Shown: positions 1-14,641, numbered from the stretch's first letter. The stretch is 64,000 bases of DNA from Tetrahymena elliotti 4EA (GCA_000231825.2 JH720307.1:246389-310388); one strand, 5' to 3'. A program made the numbers and translations. Notes: generated by a model not told the origin, from the sequence alone.

Positions 1-3000
1 AATTACTTTTTCATTAAAAATCAAATAGGATAATATTTATTAATTCTTCAGGCTCTATTTATTATTGGTCCTATTTTGATAACATATTCGAAAACCATAT
101 CAGAATTTATAGTTCATCTACTGCATTTTTAATTGATAAATAAAAAAATAAGGTAATAATTCTAATTTTTAAATTAATCTACATAAACATTTCTATTTTC
201 CTTTTCAAACAAAAATTTTATCATTCATTTCTCTAAATCTATTTTATAAATAATATGAGTATTTTACAAGAAAAAATATAACAATTATTTAGATAAAATA
301 ATATTTAAAAGAATAAATTTAATAACACTATTAATATGGTATTATTTTAAAATAAACTTCTATCATAAACTAATTTGCATTTTTTTTCTTTCTAGCTAGT
401 CTAATATACTACAAACCCTGGCTTAGGATATTAAAATCAAATAGCTATTTTCGATTACAGAAACGCAATCTTCAAAAAATTTCTTTAATATCCATTCTAA
501 GTTACAGTATTACAAGAATTCAAATTTGTGTAAGATAAAGTTAATCACTATTTAATTGGATATGGATTAAGTACCACCTAGTATATGATATTTAGATTTC
601 AAAATGACGATAATAATGAATTGGTTTTTAGTGGAACTTTTCTTTAAAATACGTAGTCAAGTGCATACATTTAGAAGATATCAATACTAGAATAGGAATA
701 ATTAATACTTATGTAGTTTTAAGATTAGGTTCTTCTCTTTTCATATTTCTACAGTAGTGGATAATTTAATACTCCTATTGTCATTTAAGGTATATAAAAC
801 CCCATTTAATATTACTATATGAATCTAGTTTCTTACCAGCTGTATGTCATCCAATAGTCATAAATTTTAGTAATTTTATTTTAAAGTATAAATTTATCTA
901 TTTTAAGTTTTTTTATTTTGAAAAAAGGTTTATTCTTACATCAAAAATTAATTTTAGTCTAGTAAATAGTATAGTATTCAAACAATGAGCAACTCGGCAA
1001 ATATTTTTCTGATTGAAGAATCGTAAGCGCTTATTACATTTTCATCATCTTAGATACTTTTTAACTACTATGTAGAATCATAAACAAAATCATTTAATCT
1101 ATAAAATTAACCAATTATTTGGCAAGCATTTGATAAATCTAAATCTTTGATGATTATAATAAATAATTAGTATTATTTATATGTGATAGATATTAACACT
1201 GCTAGTCTACTCTATACACTGATACTTGATTCTAATACAATTCAATCATTTAACATTTATCCAGAATAACAAATAGTTTTGATTAGCTATGTCAATGGAA
1301 AATCTATGATATTTAATTACATACAGTATACATTCCAAGGTATGTTACATTATAAAAATGGGAGAACCTAATATTTAGATTAATAATATAATAATCTTTT
1401 TATTATGTCCTATATAAATGTAATATTTTATTTATTTACTTTTTATTCTATTATTTTATAAACAAATATAAAAAGGTTTACAGTAAAATTCTACCTACTT
1501 CTGGTTTAATAAAGCAGATTAAATTGAAGAGTATTAAAAAATAATACTTTGACATTAAAAGTGGTCTAATATTTGTATTAGCTGATAAAGTATATATCTA
1601 TAATTCATTAACACAAGAATATTTGCCACCTTTTCCTAACATTGATTTGTCAACAGCATAATACATATATGCAATACCATAAAAAGATTACATTTTTATT
1701 TAATTTGCTACTTTAAATACTGTTTCAATTTCAATATATAAGTTGAGCAGCTATTAATATATAGGTAACCTTAGTAGTATTTAGTTTAATAATTGCTAAA
1801 TTTTTGATTTTTTAATATACGATGAATACTCAAATAGATTATTTTCAAGTTGTTATCCAAAAAATTCTTTTGTTTGGGATATTAATTAAAATTTTTCATT
1901 AATAAAAATGATAAGTATTTCTTATCCTGTATAATTTAATTTTTATTTTAAGACTAATACCATTTTATGTACTTAAGTAATTTTTATTTTCAAAAAATGT
2001 GGTGAATTTTTACTTTTTTTTTAATAATAGATAATTTGGAATTCATGCACTATGGACTACTAAACTCTTGAGAAAAAAGCAGAAATTCATGGAATATATA
2101 ATGGTTTTGATTACAGTAGAGGTCTTCAATTTACTTGGGATGTAAAATATCTCTTAAACTTAATATGTTTCTTAAAATTTTAAAAAAGCATAATGGAGAT
2201 TTAAGAATGTATGACTCAAATTCAAATTCATTGGCTTTTATGAATGCACATCTAGGTTGGGTTAATTCAGCCTTAATTGATAGCACAAATATGATTTTAA
2301 CTTCTATAGGGTAAAAAAGATATATTTATTTAATACTGAGAGAAAACCTTTTAAATGATTTATATATTTCTAAAAAATAAATTTAGATTCTTTTTATAAT
2401 TAACTTATTATTCTTATAAAAAGAGAAGATTTTTCAGTTATTACATAGGACTATTCATCATTTCGTAGTTTTTAAAAAATGTATTTATTAAATTATTTTA
2501 TCTTATTCATTATTTTTATTTATATTATTATTATGATATTTAAATTATTTTGTTAATTTTAGTTCATAATCAATTCTGAAAGGGCCACTTAAAGTGTAAT
2601 TCTTAGATGATGATAATAATATTTTATTTGTTGGAGATAGCAATGGATATATATATCAATTAATTTACCCTAGTTTAACAATCAAAAAACTTTTTTAAGT
2701 TTGTAATACAGAATTAGACAGTTTATATATAGATTTCGATAAAAATATTCTAGTTTATGGATCTACGAAAGGTAGCATACTAGGTTTTTATAACTTGGTT
2801 GATTTTATAGCTCCTAATGCTTATTCGAATTCTCTAAAATTTTAAGGTAATCTTAATTTTATTTTAAATCATAAAAAATCATAATAATTAAATTTATTAA
2901 TGAAAAAGGAGTTTTATCTGTTTTGAATACTGAAAAAGGAGTATTATTTCATCAAACCCAAACTATTGTTTAATAATGGAATAACTCTACTGAGTAGTTA

Positions 3001-6000
3001 GAGTATGGATTTTATGCTTAAACTACTGATTATCTATATGAGCCAAAAAGTAAATTTCTAATTTTATAAGGATAAGATAAGAGAGCTTGTTTAATTATGA
3101 GAGACTAATTAATATTCTTTAACATCTAAAGTTTTGATATTTTAAATATTAAAAAAATTAATTGTATGAGAAATGAATAAGTCTTTCCTTATTTCATATG
3201 CTCATTTCTAAACTAATTAACTGTGCTTAACCTCAATGATTATTCAATCTTACAGTAAATCATTCTAAATTATAATTAATCTGTGATTTACTTATAGAAA
3301 TTAGATGTTTAATTATCATTTTTTGTAACTTCTACATAAGGAGAGGTATTGTGCTTTGGCTTTAATTAAATAAATAACTAATTTGAGTAATACCTTTATT
3401 CTAAACAACATGATTAAGCAATTTCTAATGTTCTATTAATCACATAAAATAATAAATATTATATTTTAACATCTTGTTATGACGGATAGTTTGGTTTTCT
3501 CTAATTCACTCAGTAATTCTTTAAAGAATCAGAAAAATTAATTACTTTTGAAGGATCCAATATTTCTCATGCTCATAAAATTGTTTAATAAGATGATAAA
3601 GTAAACATTTTTAATTCAAATTGCAATAAAAATAGAAATCTCTCACTTATTTCAATATTATATTTTAATAAAAGTATTTTTCAATTATGTTTGATTGTTT
3701 TAAAATGTATTTAATTTATCTTATTATGTTATGAAATTAATGAATTAGATCTTTGTGAAAAGAGTTGGAGATTTCTATTTGGGTATTTACAGTTTACAAG
3801 AATTTAAATTTGTTGATAAAATATCAAGCCCTTGTATAGGATACACATATAAATTTGATGTAAGCTAAAAATTGAATTTGATTTTATAACATTGTGTAGG
3901 TAATTATTAATTGAACTCACTGTAGAACTTAAATTTTATTGCTTCTGGAAGATTTACAAACAAAATAAACATACCTGATGTTTATACTCCTGATTAGAAC
4001 TAAATTATATTAATCAATAAAAACTATTTTATAGATGTTTATTTTTATCAAATATTCATTTACTAAATAAATTATGACTCATAAAATATTGATATGATAG
4101 GAAGCTTTTATTACAAAGAAAAGTACATAGGTTTGATAGCTGACTACTTTATTTTTGATGATCCTAAAAATACCTATATTTAGCTTATTTTCTATTCTTC
4201 TACAAATATTGGAAAAATTTAAATACCAATTTATGGAGAAAATTATTGCTAAGAGTAAATAGCATATGATAAATTTACTTAAACTTTGTTTTAAATAGAA
4301 TTAATTTTCAAACAAATTTAAAGCTTCTATTTAATTCAAAAACTTATATTTTAGCTAACTGTTACTTAAGAGACAGTATTATAACCATTACCAAAATCTG
4401 TGTTTTCCTAAATCACAGAAATACAAGTTATATATCAGACACCTGATATAAGTTCATAAGTTTAAAATGTGTATGTATCAGAAAATTTATTCTAATCTTT
4501 TAATGGATACTTTTAAATAAGCTTCTAAAATCTATATCTAGAGCCAGCAATTAAATAAGATAATGTCCAGTTTTTTATAATCTAAAATATAAATTAATTT
4601 TAGCTGATAAACATTTAACTTTCTTCTTCAACATTATACTCTTTTCAAATATCATAAGTTATGTAGGTGTCATTTGATACAATTTATCTTTAAGATATGA
4701 ATCTAAAAAGTAACTCACCATTATCACTTTTTAACTTTACATAAGTTAACAGTATTACCCTGAATGACATAAATGTTTATTAATCAACATTCAACTAAGT
4801 TATTCTCTTTTAATTTTAGGATGTTAATATTAACAGCTAGTCATAGATCTCATTTACAGACTTTATTGTTGAAAAATCTAATTTTTATTATGATACAGTA
4901 GTAGATTAGTTTGTTGCACCTATTTTTATAGAAAAATATAAATTAGTTTCGTTTAGAAAATTAAGCTTGAATAACAATAATGGATCTTCTATTCCTTTTG
5001 TGAAAAGCTATCTAATAACAAATTACAAATTAAATGATATCATTTTTAATAAAAACTAAAACATTTTACTATTAATGTATTCAAATAGTATTCAAATTTA
5101 ACAAAATAATGTAGAAATAACATAAAAAATAATAGAAGATACTATGAAGATAGAAAATTTACAAGTACTAATTAATAATATTTTATAGCCTTCAATATTC
5201 TCTCTTTTATCAATTACAGTCTCTGTTTTAGAGGTTTATACTAGCTTAGCTCTGTCTAATTAGGCCTCTCTTACTAATCAAAACTCTTTGTACAGCTTAT
5301 AAGCAAACAATTTAACTTTAAAAGATACTAGACTCTAACAAAATGAAGGATTTTAAAATCTTTTAATTATATAAAATATTTAAGTAGGTAGTATTTTTAA
5401 TTTGACTTTAACGAGTAATCAAGTATATTCAGCCTTGTCTTTAATATAATCTAACATTTCAATAAGATAAGGAGAGATAAAACTAAACCAATCTAAACCA
5501 TCTAAAATGTAAAAGTCTGTTATAAATATAGAATTAAACTCAGTGATAAATATGAGTGATTTACAGTTTGAATAAAATGAGTCAAGTAATGGAGGGTCAA
5601 TTTTAATCTTAAATAGTCAATTATTTATCACAAAATGTTTCTTCATAAACGACAGAAGTACTGAAAGTGGAGGATCAATATTTTCATAAGCCTCATAATT
5701 GATGATTTTGCAATGTATTTTTAAATCTTGCTCTTCTGTAATAGGAGGATGCATATTTGTTTAAGAAGGTTCCCTAAATATTACTTAATCAGATTCTGAT
5801 GATAGTAGTGCATAATAAGGGGGCGGCTTTATTTATATTAGCAAAGTTAACTAAATGACAATAGTAGATACAGTATTTATCTCAAGTAAATCATTAGGTG
5901 ATGGTGGATCTTTATATATTTCATAATCTAATGGAGACAATTCAATTATAAGAAATGGAACTTTTTTAATGAATCAAGCAAAAGGGTATCGAAATCAGTC

Positions 6001-9000
6001 TTTTACATTTAATTTTAATTATTTTTATATAATTTAAAAGGAGTGGAGGAGCAATATTTTCAGATAACAGTAATTTCTAGATCACTAAATCTAAGTTTTT
6101 AAATAATAATGCTGGTGTTGGTGGAGCAATAAGGTATATCAATTTAAAGCCACTATTTATGTAAAAAGATGAATAGTAGATTAAAGACTCATGCAATACA
6201 TACTAAATGAATTCTTGTGAAAACAATACTGCTCTTATTTTTGGAAATTCGATATCAAGCTATCCTACAACAGCTTCTATCCTTCCTAGCAAATATTTTT
6301 AAGTGTATTCAGATTTTCCTAATTTTACCTTTACTAACTTTTAAAGTGGATTAACTAATTTTGATTTGACTGTTGTCTTTTTTGACGAATTCATGAACCT
6401 AATTAATCAGATTGATTTTCAAGATTAAAGTATTTTCATATATTTTAATATAAATATTATTATTTAATAACAAGCAAAGTTTATTTATTATTTTTTAAGC
6501 AATAACAAGTAAATTGAGCACAGAGTTAATTAAAGAGATTAGTCAATATAGTTGTAGAGTTTAATTAGAATAAATTAATTCTTAATTATAAAATCAAACA
6601 ATAAAACTTGATGGTGCTATACTAGCAGACTACTAATAAGTAGATAAATAAATTGGGTGCTTTCTACACAACTTAAAAATAACTGGTGTTCCTTCTTCAT
6701 AAGCTTAAATGCAACTATAGCTTAATGGAATGAAGCAAATCAACATATAAAATTAATTTATTGATATAGATAATATAAATATTAATATTTAATTTAGAAG
6801 TTGCAAAACAGGTGAGTTTTACAACTAAATTTGTTAAGATTGCTTACTAAAGGAGTGTGCTGCATGTCTAAGTGGTACTTACTCATTAGTTTATCCTACT
6901 GAAGATAAAAAAATAGAATGCAAAAGTTGTGATATGTCAAAAGCTATTTCTTGTTAATCAGACTAAATAATTCTAAAAGAAAATTACTGGTAATTTAAAT
7001 CTTCTATTTCAAAAAATTGCTTTAAAAATTTTTTTTTTATATTGTATATTTTAACATAATAAAAGAATAGTTTTATTACTATATTTTGAGAGAACTTTAA
7101 AAATATGAAAATATATTTTTTTAACATTTTTACATTTAAAAATGATCTTTAAGCGAATTGAACTTAATAATTTAAAATATTTAATGAATTACTAAAATCT
7201 AAATAAATAGGAGAATAAGTGAGGATTCAGATTAAATTTATGAATGCGATATCATTTCAAATTCTTGTAATGGAAATCAGTAAAAGGGATATTGTGCAGA
7301 AGGATTTGTTGGAGCTCTTTGTGCTTTTTGTGATATTCATGGAGAAGTATGGGGAGAATCATATCAATTTGATAACTCAGTGATTCAAAATGGAGTTTAA
7401 TGTGTTAAGTGTTCTGAAAACCAACCAATTATTTTAAAACAAATAATAGTATTTTTAGTAACAACCCTTTATTTAATTTTTTTAGTTATCTAATCCCAAG
7501 ATAGTAACTGCAAAGTATGTTCTATGAGAATCTTGCAATCTCTTGATCTATTATATTTAGGTGTTTCATCATTTTTGTCTGATAATGAAGTTATTTCTAA
7601 AATATTTATTAACTAATTCCAAATATTGTCAACTTTGAAGTAGAGCTTAGGTTTTAGCATTTCACAGTTATTCTCTGATTTATTAACAATCCCTTCTACA
7701 GCATCTTAGCCAATTAATCAGTTCACTTATTCATTTGACTGTATTTTGAATAAAATAAATATTGGCATGCCAATATAATATAAAAGATTTATCTATCTCT
7801 CAATAATAATGCCGCTAGCATTTTTATTCTTCTTTTTTATTTCAGCCTATTTTATATTGTAAGGAATAAAAGGTTTTTCTCCAAAAAATTACTTCTTTTA
7901 TTAAACAAAATATTTTAGATTAAATGTCTTAATCAGTTCTTTAGTAGTATTTTCTTATATTGCATCCTAAAATATTTACTAAACTGCTCTCTAAATCATA
8001 TTCTGTGAGTAATATAGCAATACTTACTTTATGAAAAGTCAAATGGATTAAATTTGTTATACCAAGGAGCATTATTTCTATATTTTATTCCTTATAGCCC
8101 CTGTTTTAATCTTAGTATCTATTGTGTATCCTTTAACTATACTTATTATCCTGTACAGAAACAGAAATAAACTATTTGATCATAAGCTCAAACCTATAAA
8201 TCTGATTAGAAGATATGGATATTTTTTTAAAGGCTATAAAAAAAATGCATGGTGGTGGGAAATATTTAAAACTTGGTATAAATTTTTAATAACCCTAGTA
8301 GCCACATATTTCAGCTCATCTACTTTAATATAAATATAACTAATTATATTTCTTCAATTAATGTACCTTTATTTTCTTATGCAATACTAACCATACTAAC
8401 ATTCAAAGATCAATGCATTAGAAAAAAAATCAGTTATTGCAACTCTGTTGATATTTTAAGTATCAATTGTATATTACTATAACATAAATAATATTTTGGC
8501 TACATTATCATAAATTGCTTTAATTTATCTCTTAATAGTTTTATTTGGTAAGAAATTATAAAATTTTTTTCAAGAATATTAATATAACAATCTTCATGTT
8601 TTAATTAGGGAGATTGATTTTTAGCATAATTGAAGCTCAGTCAAGATTAAATTTCTATTCTCTTAAGAAGATGAATAGTTGTAGACAGTTCTTGGGAAGA
8701 ACATTAAAACCAAACAAAGAAAAAGGATTTAAATTTATGCTTAAAAATTATTTATTTAAAAGTAATTGGGGGTTATACAACATAATTTACAAAGATAATT
8801 ATGATCCTTATAGAGTATTTAGCAAGTAACTTAATCAAATAAATTTTTGAGAAGCATCAATAATTATCAAAACATTTTTTATCAAGTTAATTAATTTTTT
8901 TCTCTTATAAAAAAGCTGGAAAAAAGTTAGAATGGCTTTCTAAAAAAAGAAATTAACAATGAGAAAAATGATGAAACTATCTATTTTAAAATTTAAAATC

Positions 9001-9348
9001 CCAGATAAAATGATGATTGCAAAGCTTAATCCTTTCTAATTAAATAGTCCCAAATCGAATAATGTATTTACTAAAGAAATGAGCTCTTCCAAAGTAAAAT
9101 AACTTGCAAAGGGTACATAAAAATCTGTGTAGTTTTAATTTAGAAGTCGTTAGTAATAAATAAATGAATCAAAGAACCTTACTAATAAAACATAGTTAAA
9201 TGATAAAACAAAAATAGATAATAATTTTTCCATTAATATTTTAAATTAAAACACTTAAAACGAATAGTAAAATTTAATTGATAATACTAGCTCTATTAAT
9301 GAAATCAATTAATTGGGGCTCAAGAAACACTTTTACAAATTTAAATGA
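1..9348 (+). CDS. Giant multi-pass membrane protein with Pmp-like beta-helix repeats (5' end outside window)
   Basis: The 5' end lies before the window. An exon is already open at position 3 (code 6) and is spliced at 153 to an exon from 396, which keeps phase. Up to about 4000 the product looks like a beta-propeller (strands with SIYYW, VYIYN, SFVWD-type endings). A long Ser/Asn/Gln-rich stretch follows. From about 5580 to 6140 come Gly-Gly repeats (GGSILILNSQ, GGSIFSQASQ, GGGFIYIS), typical of polymorphic-outer-membrane-protein beta-helices. Around 6810-7420 is a Cys-rich stalk (CQDCLLKECAACLSG, CAEGFVGALCAFCD). Several hydrophobic helices run from about 7440 to 8600, with a conserved-looking RRYGYFFKGYKKNAWWWE loop near 8200. 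A polar Q/N-rich tail ends at TGA 9346-9348. This architecture matches a large ciliate-specific family of putative surface membrane proteins; its function is unknown. The last exon junction (about 8829-8920) is uncertain; another frame would stop near 9162. Confidence 0.8.
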
Positions 9349-10216
9349 AAATAATTAAATTTTTTTTTTTATTTTTTTTTGTATTTTAGTAATTCTGAAA
9401 TCAAAATAAATGAAAAATGGTTTAGCTTAATTTTTAATTTAACTTACTAAAAATTAAAATGTTTTAGATAAAAAATTAATCTTTATTTTGTGAATTAGCT
9501 TTTTCCATCACTTGTATAAAATTTTTTAAATTAATTTCTGTAATTTATTAAAGAGTACAAAAAAATAACATTTTTAATATCATTATTGAACTTTATTAAA
9601 TATATTAGGCTATGTATCTTAATTTTATTTATTAAAAAATTTCTTATTCAATTATGTTGATCTTATTTAAGCAAAAACAGTATTTGGATACAGAAGATAA
9701 CTAACTATTCGATATTTGGTAAATTCCTTCAACAGTATCTTAACAAATAATTATTTCAAATTAGAAAAAATGTAATATCATTCAAATTAATAAAAATATT
9801 TTTAAATGCAAAACTTTATACTTTATGAAATAAAATAAACTATTTTATTGTAAGAAAAACCATTTATTTATCTCCTTTTTCTATTACAGATGCTTATCAT
9901 AATAATAGAACTGATTTTGAAAAACTTCTAAACACAATTTTAAGAATTTCAATAAAATATTATAAAAATCAAAATTAGAAAATTAAGATAATTTTAAACT
10001 AGAAAACAACTTTATATTTACTGTAAAAAATAAAAACAGATTATTACTATTATTATTATAAAAGTTAATTATTAATCTTTCACTCTTCAATTACAATTTT
10101 AGATTTAGTGTATAATAAATTAATTATTAAATATTATAGTAGAGCATTCAAATAATTAAGAGTTAGAATAAAACTCAAAATAAACTCATAAATTATTAAA
10201 GGCTTGTTAGGATAAA
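9349..10216. other. Intergenic, no gene seen
   Basis: AT-rich spacer between two + strand genes, with long T and A runs. It presumably holds the 3' UTR of the membrane protein and the promoter of the MLF gene. The frame of the downstream gene is open for about 80 nt before its first ATG, so a short upstream exon cannot be excluded. Confidence 0.6.
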
Positions 10217-11932
10217 ATGATTGAAAAATATGATGGGCGTCGTTAGAATAATTCAAGACAGAACAACAAAAATAGTATGCTTGAGCCTTTTCATGGATCT
10301 TATTCCTCTAATTAATTTAGCAGGAAAAATGAAGGGTAGCTTAACAAAAACGATGCTATTGATATCTTTACAATGCATAACTAAATGATTAAGAGCATGG
10401 ATTAAAGATTTGAATAAATGCACAATAAAATGATGAAAAATTTTGAAAATTCTTTTTCAGGTTTTGGGTTGGGTGGTTTTTTAAAAGAATTTAATCAACC
10501 CTTTAGTATGATGAATAATATGTCTAAGTAAATTGATAGAATATTCTCTGACTTCAGTGATAGTATGAACCCTTTTTATCTCAGATCAATCATTACTTTA
10601 GCATTTTAATTATGAATTTTAAATTTAATTTAGTTCATCATAGCGCTTTGCAAAGTAGAAATAGTGGGCCATTTACCTCAGTGCAGAGAGTTTTTGCAAT
10701 GGAGAAGAAGATTGGACCTGATAACAAGCCTTATCAACAAAAATATTTTTCTAACAATGTAGTCTAGAAAGATTAAACAGGAAATACAGTAATTATATTT
10801 AGTATTTGACCTTATATTGTTTGCTTCTTTGATGCTATATTTTTACTTGGAATCATCAAAAAAGAAAAATAGAAATTTAATTGTTTTTTAATCATTTTAG
10901 ATTTTAAAAAGGATTACTTTAATATTTAAAAGAACATACATTTTTTAAATATTCAAAAAATAAATAAGATTTCAGAGAGATAGTAGGCATACAAAAATAC
11001 TTATGAGAAGAGAGATGCTATTGCCTAAGAAAGGATGCTGAACAATTAAGGAAGAAAGTTTGTTTAAGAAAGAGTAAATGATTAAGTCAGCTCTACTAAC
11101 CACTATTATAATATGGATGAACGTAATTCATAAAAAGACTAAAAATTTCATAAAATTGAATTGGAAAAATAGTTTTTAACTTATTTAAACATATTATATA
11201 TAACATTATTTAGATGATACTGACCATTTTGATAGTATGTGGAATAATTTCAATCAGAAAATTGGTTTCCATAAAAATAATTTTAAACATTTGGGAATAG
11301 GAGGAGGCTTTTCTAACTAGAATAGACTTAGAAATGAGGATGATGGTTATAGTGATTCCACAAGTAATTGGAGTGCTCCCAACAATTAAGGCTAATACAA
11401 TAGAAAGGCTTATTAGCATAATTAAAGACAGAATAAAAAAAATTATAAAGAATATAACTTTAAGGATGATTAAAGACGTGGAGATTTTCTTCCTATAAAT
11501 GCTCGTAATGAAGATTAGCCAGTACGTCTCAATAATAAATTTAATGGGTACGGAAGAAGAGAAAGTAAATAATATCTATGTTGTTATTGATAAATACTAA
11601 AATTAATAAATTATTCTTAGCAAATTTAGTAACATTTATGAATCCTTATGTTTTTATATGTAAAAGCTGATCTTTAACCCACTTAGCCTACTCAAAATAG
11701 ACCATCAGTAGCAGCACTACCTTAAAGTTAGTCACAAATACCATCTAATAATAACATTAATGCTGATCCAAGGCCTAATTAAAGAAACAGTGTTTAAAAT
11801 ACTAATCAGAATAGACCTTCAGCTACAGTACCCTCAAGATAAAATAATTAAATTCCCGTAAGAAATGCAGCCGAATCTGGAGTTTTTGTTAACAGAAATA
11901 ATCCAAAGGGAGCTCTACCTAAGGCAGGATGA
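10217..11932 (+). CDS. MLF: Myeloid leukemia factor (MLF) family protein
   Basis: MLF proteins are small cytoplasmic/nuclear adaptors linked to 14-3-3 and chaperone partners; the family function is not well defined. From ATG 10217 the protein has an N-terminal segment rich in Met, Phe and Gly (GFGLGGFLKEFNQPFSMM, IDRIFSDFSD), like the FGG/DPF start of MLFs. An intron with donor near 10555 and acceptor near 10630 keeps phase and joins SDFSD to IHHSALQSRNSGPF. The MLF core follows: SVQRVFAMEKK, then RDAIAQERMLNNQGRKFVQE (like the family's IGDRAHVIER region), and finally DHFDSMWNNF (like the LDExxxxFDxEW motif). The C-terminal third is an Asn/Gln/Pro/Ser-rich tail (QNRPSVA, QNRPSAT), longer than in animals. 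The stop is TGA 11930-11932. About 3 introns. Family assignment is by motif order and has not been searched. Confidence 0.74.
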
Positions 11933-14641
11933 TGATAAATAATAATAAATTTTAATAATTATTTTGATAACAAATAAAAAAAATATATAGTAGAGAATAA
12001 GTTTGCATATTTAATATTTTGTTTGAGTTTAAAATTAAATGAAAAATATAAATAACTGTTCTTAATTTTCCTTTTTTAAATATTTACCAGTTACTCTTTT
12101 TATGACAATACCCCAAATACTTATCTTAATAATGAAAAAGTAAATAATAACCAAATATTTATATTCAATTAACTCATTAAACCTTTTAGCAATTAAAAAT
12201 CTGTAATAGTTGATTAACATGATTGTGTTAATATTTGTATTGTGTCAGAAATTAATATGTAAAATAAAAGATATAATCTCTGTTTATAATTTTCTATTTT
12301 TAAATCTTAAGAAGAGAATTTTATCATTAGTACTAGCTAGAGTTCCACCCAAAACTTACTATTATTTTGAATAAGTAAATAATAATCTTATCTGATTTAA
12401 TTTCAATAGAGCCCTGAATGAATAATTTTTGTAAGAAAAAGTGAAATACTTCAATGGGGATAGATTAACATTTGTTGTTATTCTTTATTTAGAGGTTATA
12501 GTCAAATTTTTACTGAATAGAGATAGATAAAATTAAAAAGACTATGTTTCATGCAAGGTCAATCTAATTAATTACGATTTTAATTTTCTAGTTGCAAAGT
12601 AGAATTTTTTAGACTGGCAATCAAATTTTTTACTGGAACTCAGTGCAAATTTTTTGATTTTTTAAATTTAAATGAAAAGCAGAGTTTTTGAAAATTAATA
12701 ATAATCATACAAAAATCAAAATCCAAATTATCTATCTCAAAAATTAAAGTAATGTGTTACACGCATTTTTAAAGGGATTACTTTTCTTTACATAGTTTTT
12801 TTCCTTTATGAATTATCATTAATATTTCAAATATATGTCTTAAATGGAGATAAGTAGAGTAATTTAGACGTTTAAAAATATTATCTTTTACAAATAGCAG
12901 TTTCTGATAGAGTATCTATTTAAAAAATAGTTTGTTGAATTTGATTTATTCTTTTTCTAGTGCCCATTTAAAATTTTTTTGGAAATAGAAAAAATAGATT
13001 AGATATCTTTGTTGTATCTATTATAATTTAAATATAACTTTGTTTCAATTTTAGCATTCATAGATGCTTTTATGCTTCATGTTAAATTTTGGCTTTGTTA
13101 CTTTGAGCTAATAGGTATTTTTGAAAGAATAAATAGATTTATTTTTAAAAATGTTTTTGAAAAAACACTTTAAAATTGAAAATATGTGATTGACAAATGT
13201 TGTCAAATCACAAGAAATTTACTGGATATTTTCATTTGAAGTTGGTTAATTGAATTTATTACTATTTGGAAAAACGCAATTTTAATAAATATGTAAGATT
13301 AAAATCCTAAAATTTAAATAGAAAAGTAAATTAAATAAAACCAACATAATCCTCAAATTAAAAAATCATTCATTTAAATGCATGCGTTGGAGCCTTGTTA
13401 AATTTATTTATCATCATCTTTTTCAAACTTTATGAAAAAGCTAATTTCCTTGTTTTTTTTGATGGCCCTATATTTTGGTTGGTTTACTTTCAAAAAATGT
13501 AATTTCTTAATTTTTTTTATAGTAAGTAATGCCCTAATTACAAATTATAAAGAATCTAAAGGAATATATTATTCTTTAATTTTAAGACTATTACTTTAAA
13601 TAACCAAATCTAAATCAATTTTCTAACTGGCATTATTATTAAAAGTCATTCATTCAAGCTTTTATTTTAGATTTAAAGATAAACAATGTTGACTTTAAAA
13701 AGAAAATTCGATTTTTTTAAAGTTTTATCACTTTCTTACCATTCTTCTATTTTTTTATATTAATTTTAAAAAAAATTAAATGATGATTTTAATTTTAGCA
13801 AGTTAATAAGATTAGATAATATTTGGAAATACATGTAAAATTAAGAAAAAAAATTCACATTTTATAATAAAATTAAAATTATCATGTATTATAATGAATA
13901 ATTAAGAAAAAAGATGGTTTAATATTTTAAAAAAAGTAAGAAATTATTTGATAATTACTTTATTGAAAATTAAAAAAATTGCAAATAAAATAAAGATATA
14001 CATACATGTTGTGTAAAAAAGTATAAAATATTATATTATTAATTTAGGTTTTATATGAGTCTTGACAGATAGATATTTAATATTATTAATTTTGTAAGAT
14101 AAAGTAGATTTTTAATTGAATGAGTTGAGCATTTAAGATAATAAGATAGAAATATAAATATTGTTTTATTTGAAAGTTGCATGTATCTGAAATCAGACAC
14201 AATGTTTGTGAGGAAATTATTGTTTTTAATAAAATAGATTAATTAAGTTAATTTTGGTAATAATGGTTTGGTTAATTTAAGGGTAGTTAATGTATCTGAG
14301 AGCAGTATGATTGAGATAGAAATGAGAAATTGTAGTTGAATGTCAAGGATTTTATTTTTATTCACTTTTCAAATTAAGAAGTAATGCATGATTAAAAGTC
14401 AATAGGCAGCCAGTTAATATTAAGAGTCATTAGGAATTGTTTTAATTGTTAGCCTTCAAGTAAGTTAATAAAATAAGAGGTGGTCATTATAATTTTTGAG
14501 AAGTGTGGTAAATAATTTAATTAAAATGCTCTTTTAGCGATTTTATTTGTTGTTTGTGGTTGATTTTTGATAAGAAAAGAATTTTCATAGCATGATTAAA
14601 AATTAACTAATCTATCTAGATGACTGTTATTAGTTGAGAAT
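11933..14641. other. Long intergenic region, no convincing gene
   Basis: About 2.7 kb between the convergent 3' ends of the MLF gene and the MGC-protein gene. One reading frame (positions congruent to 2 modulo 3) is open for about 12,000-12,370 and again for 12,421-12,691, with two TGA codons between. Its translation holds many Q, S and N but almost no Gly or Ala, and two other frames are also open there, so I do not call a gene. A short imperfect inverted repeat lies at 13185-13212. The rest is AT-rich sequence with poly-A and poly-T runs. Confidence 0.5.

Noticed and set aside
255..395. ATG at 255 as the start of the first gene, with an open frame to 395
   Set aside because: An exon that is open from position 3 and ends in a good donor at 153 joins in phase to 396 across an intron with a pyrimidine-rich acceptor. 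The 153-395 stretch reads better as intron.
13477..13486. GGTTGGTTTA, ten bases shared with the complement of the Tetrahymena chromosome breakage sequence (TAAACCAACCTCTTT)
   Set aside because: The remaining five bases do not match (TTTT in place of AAAGA), and the element tolerates few changes. A ten-base match in 64 kb of biased sequence can occur by chance. No telomere repeats lie nearby.
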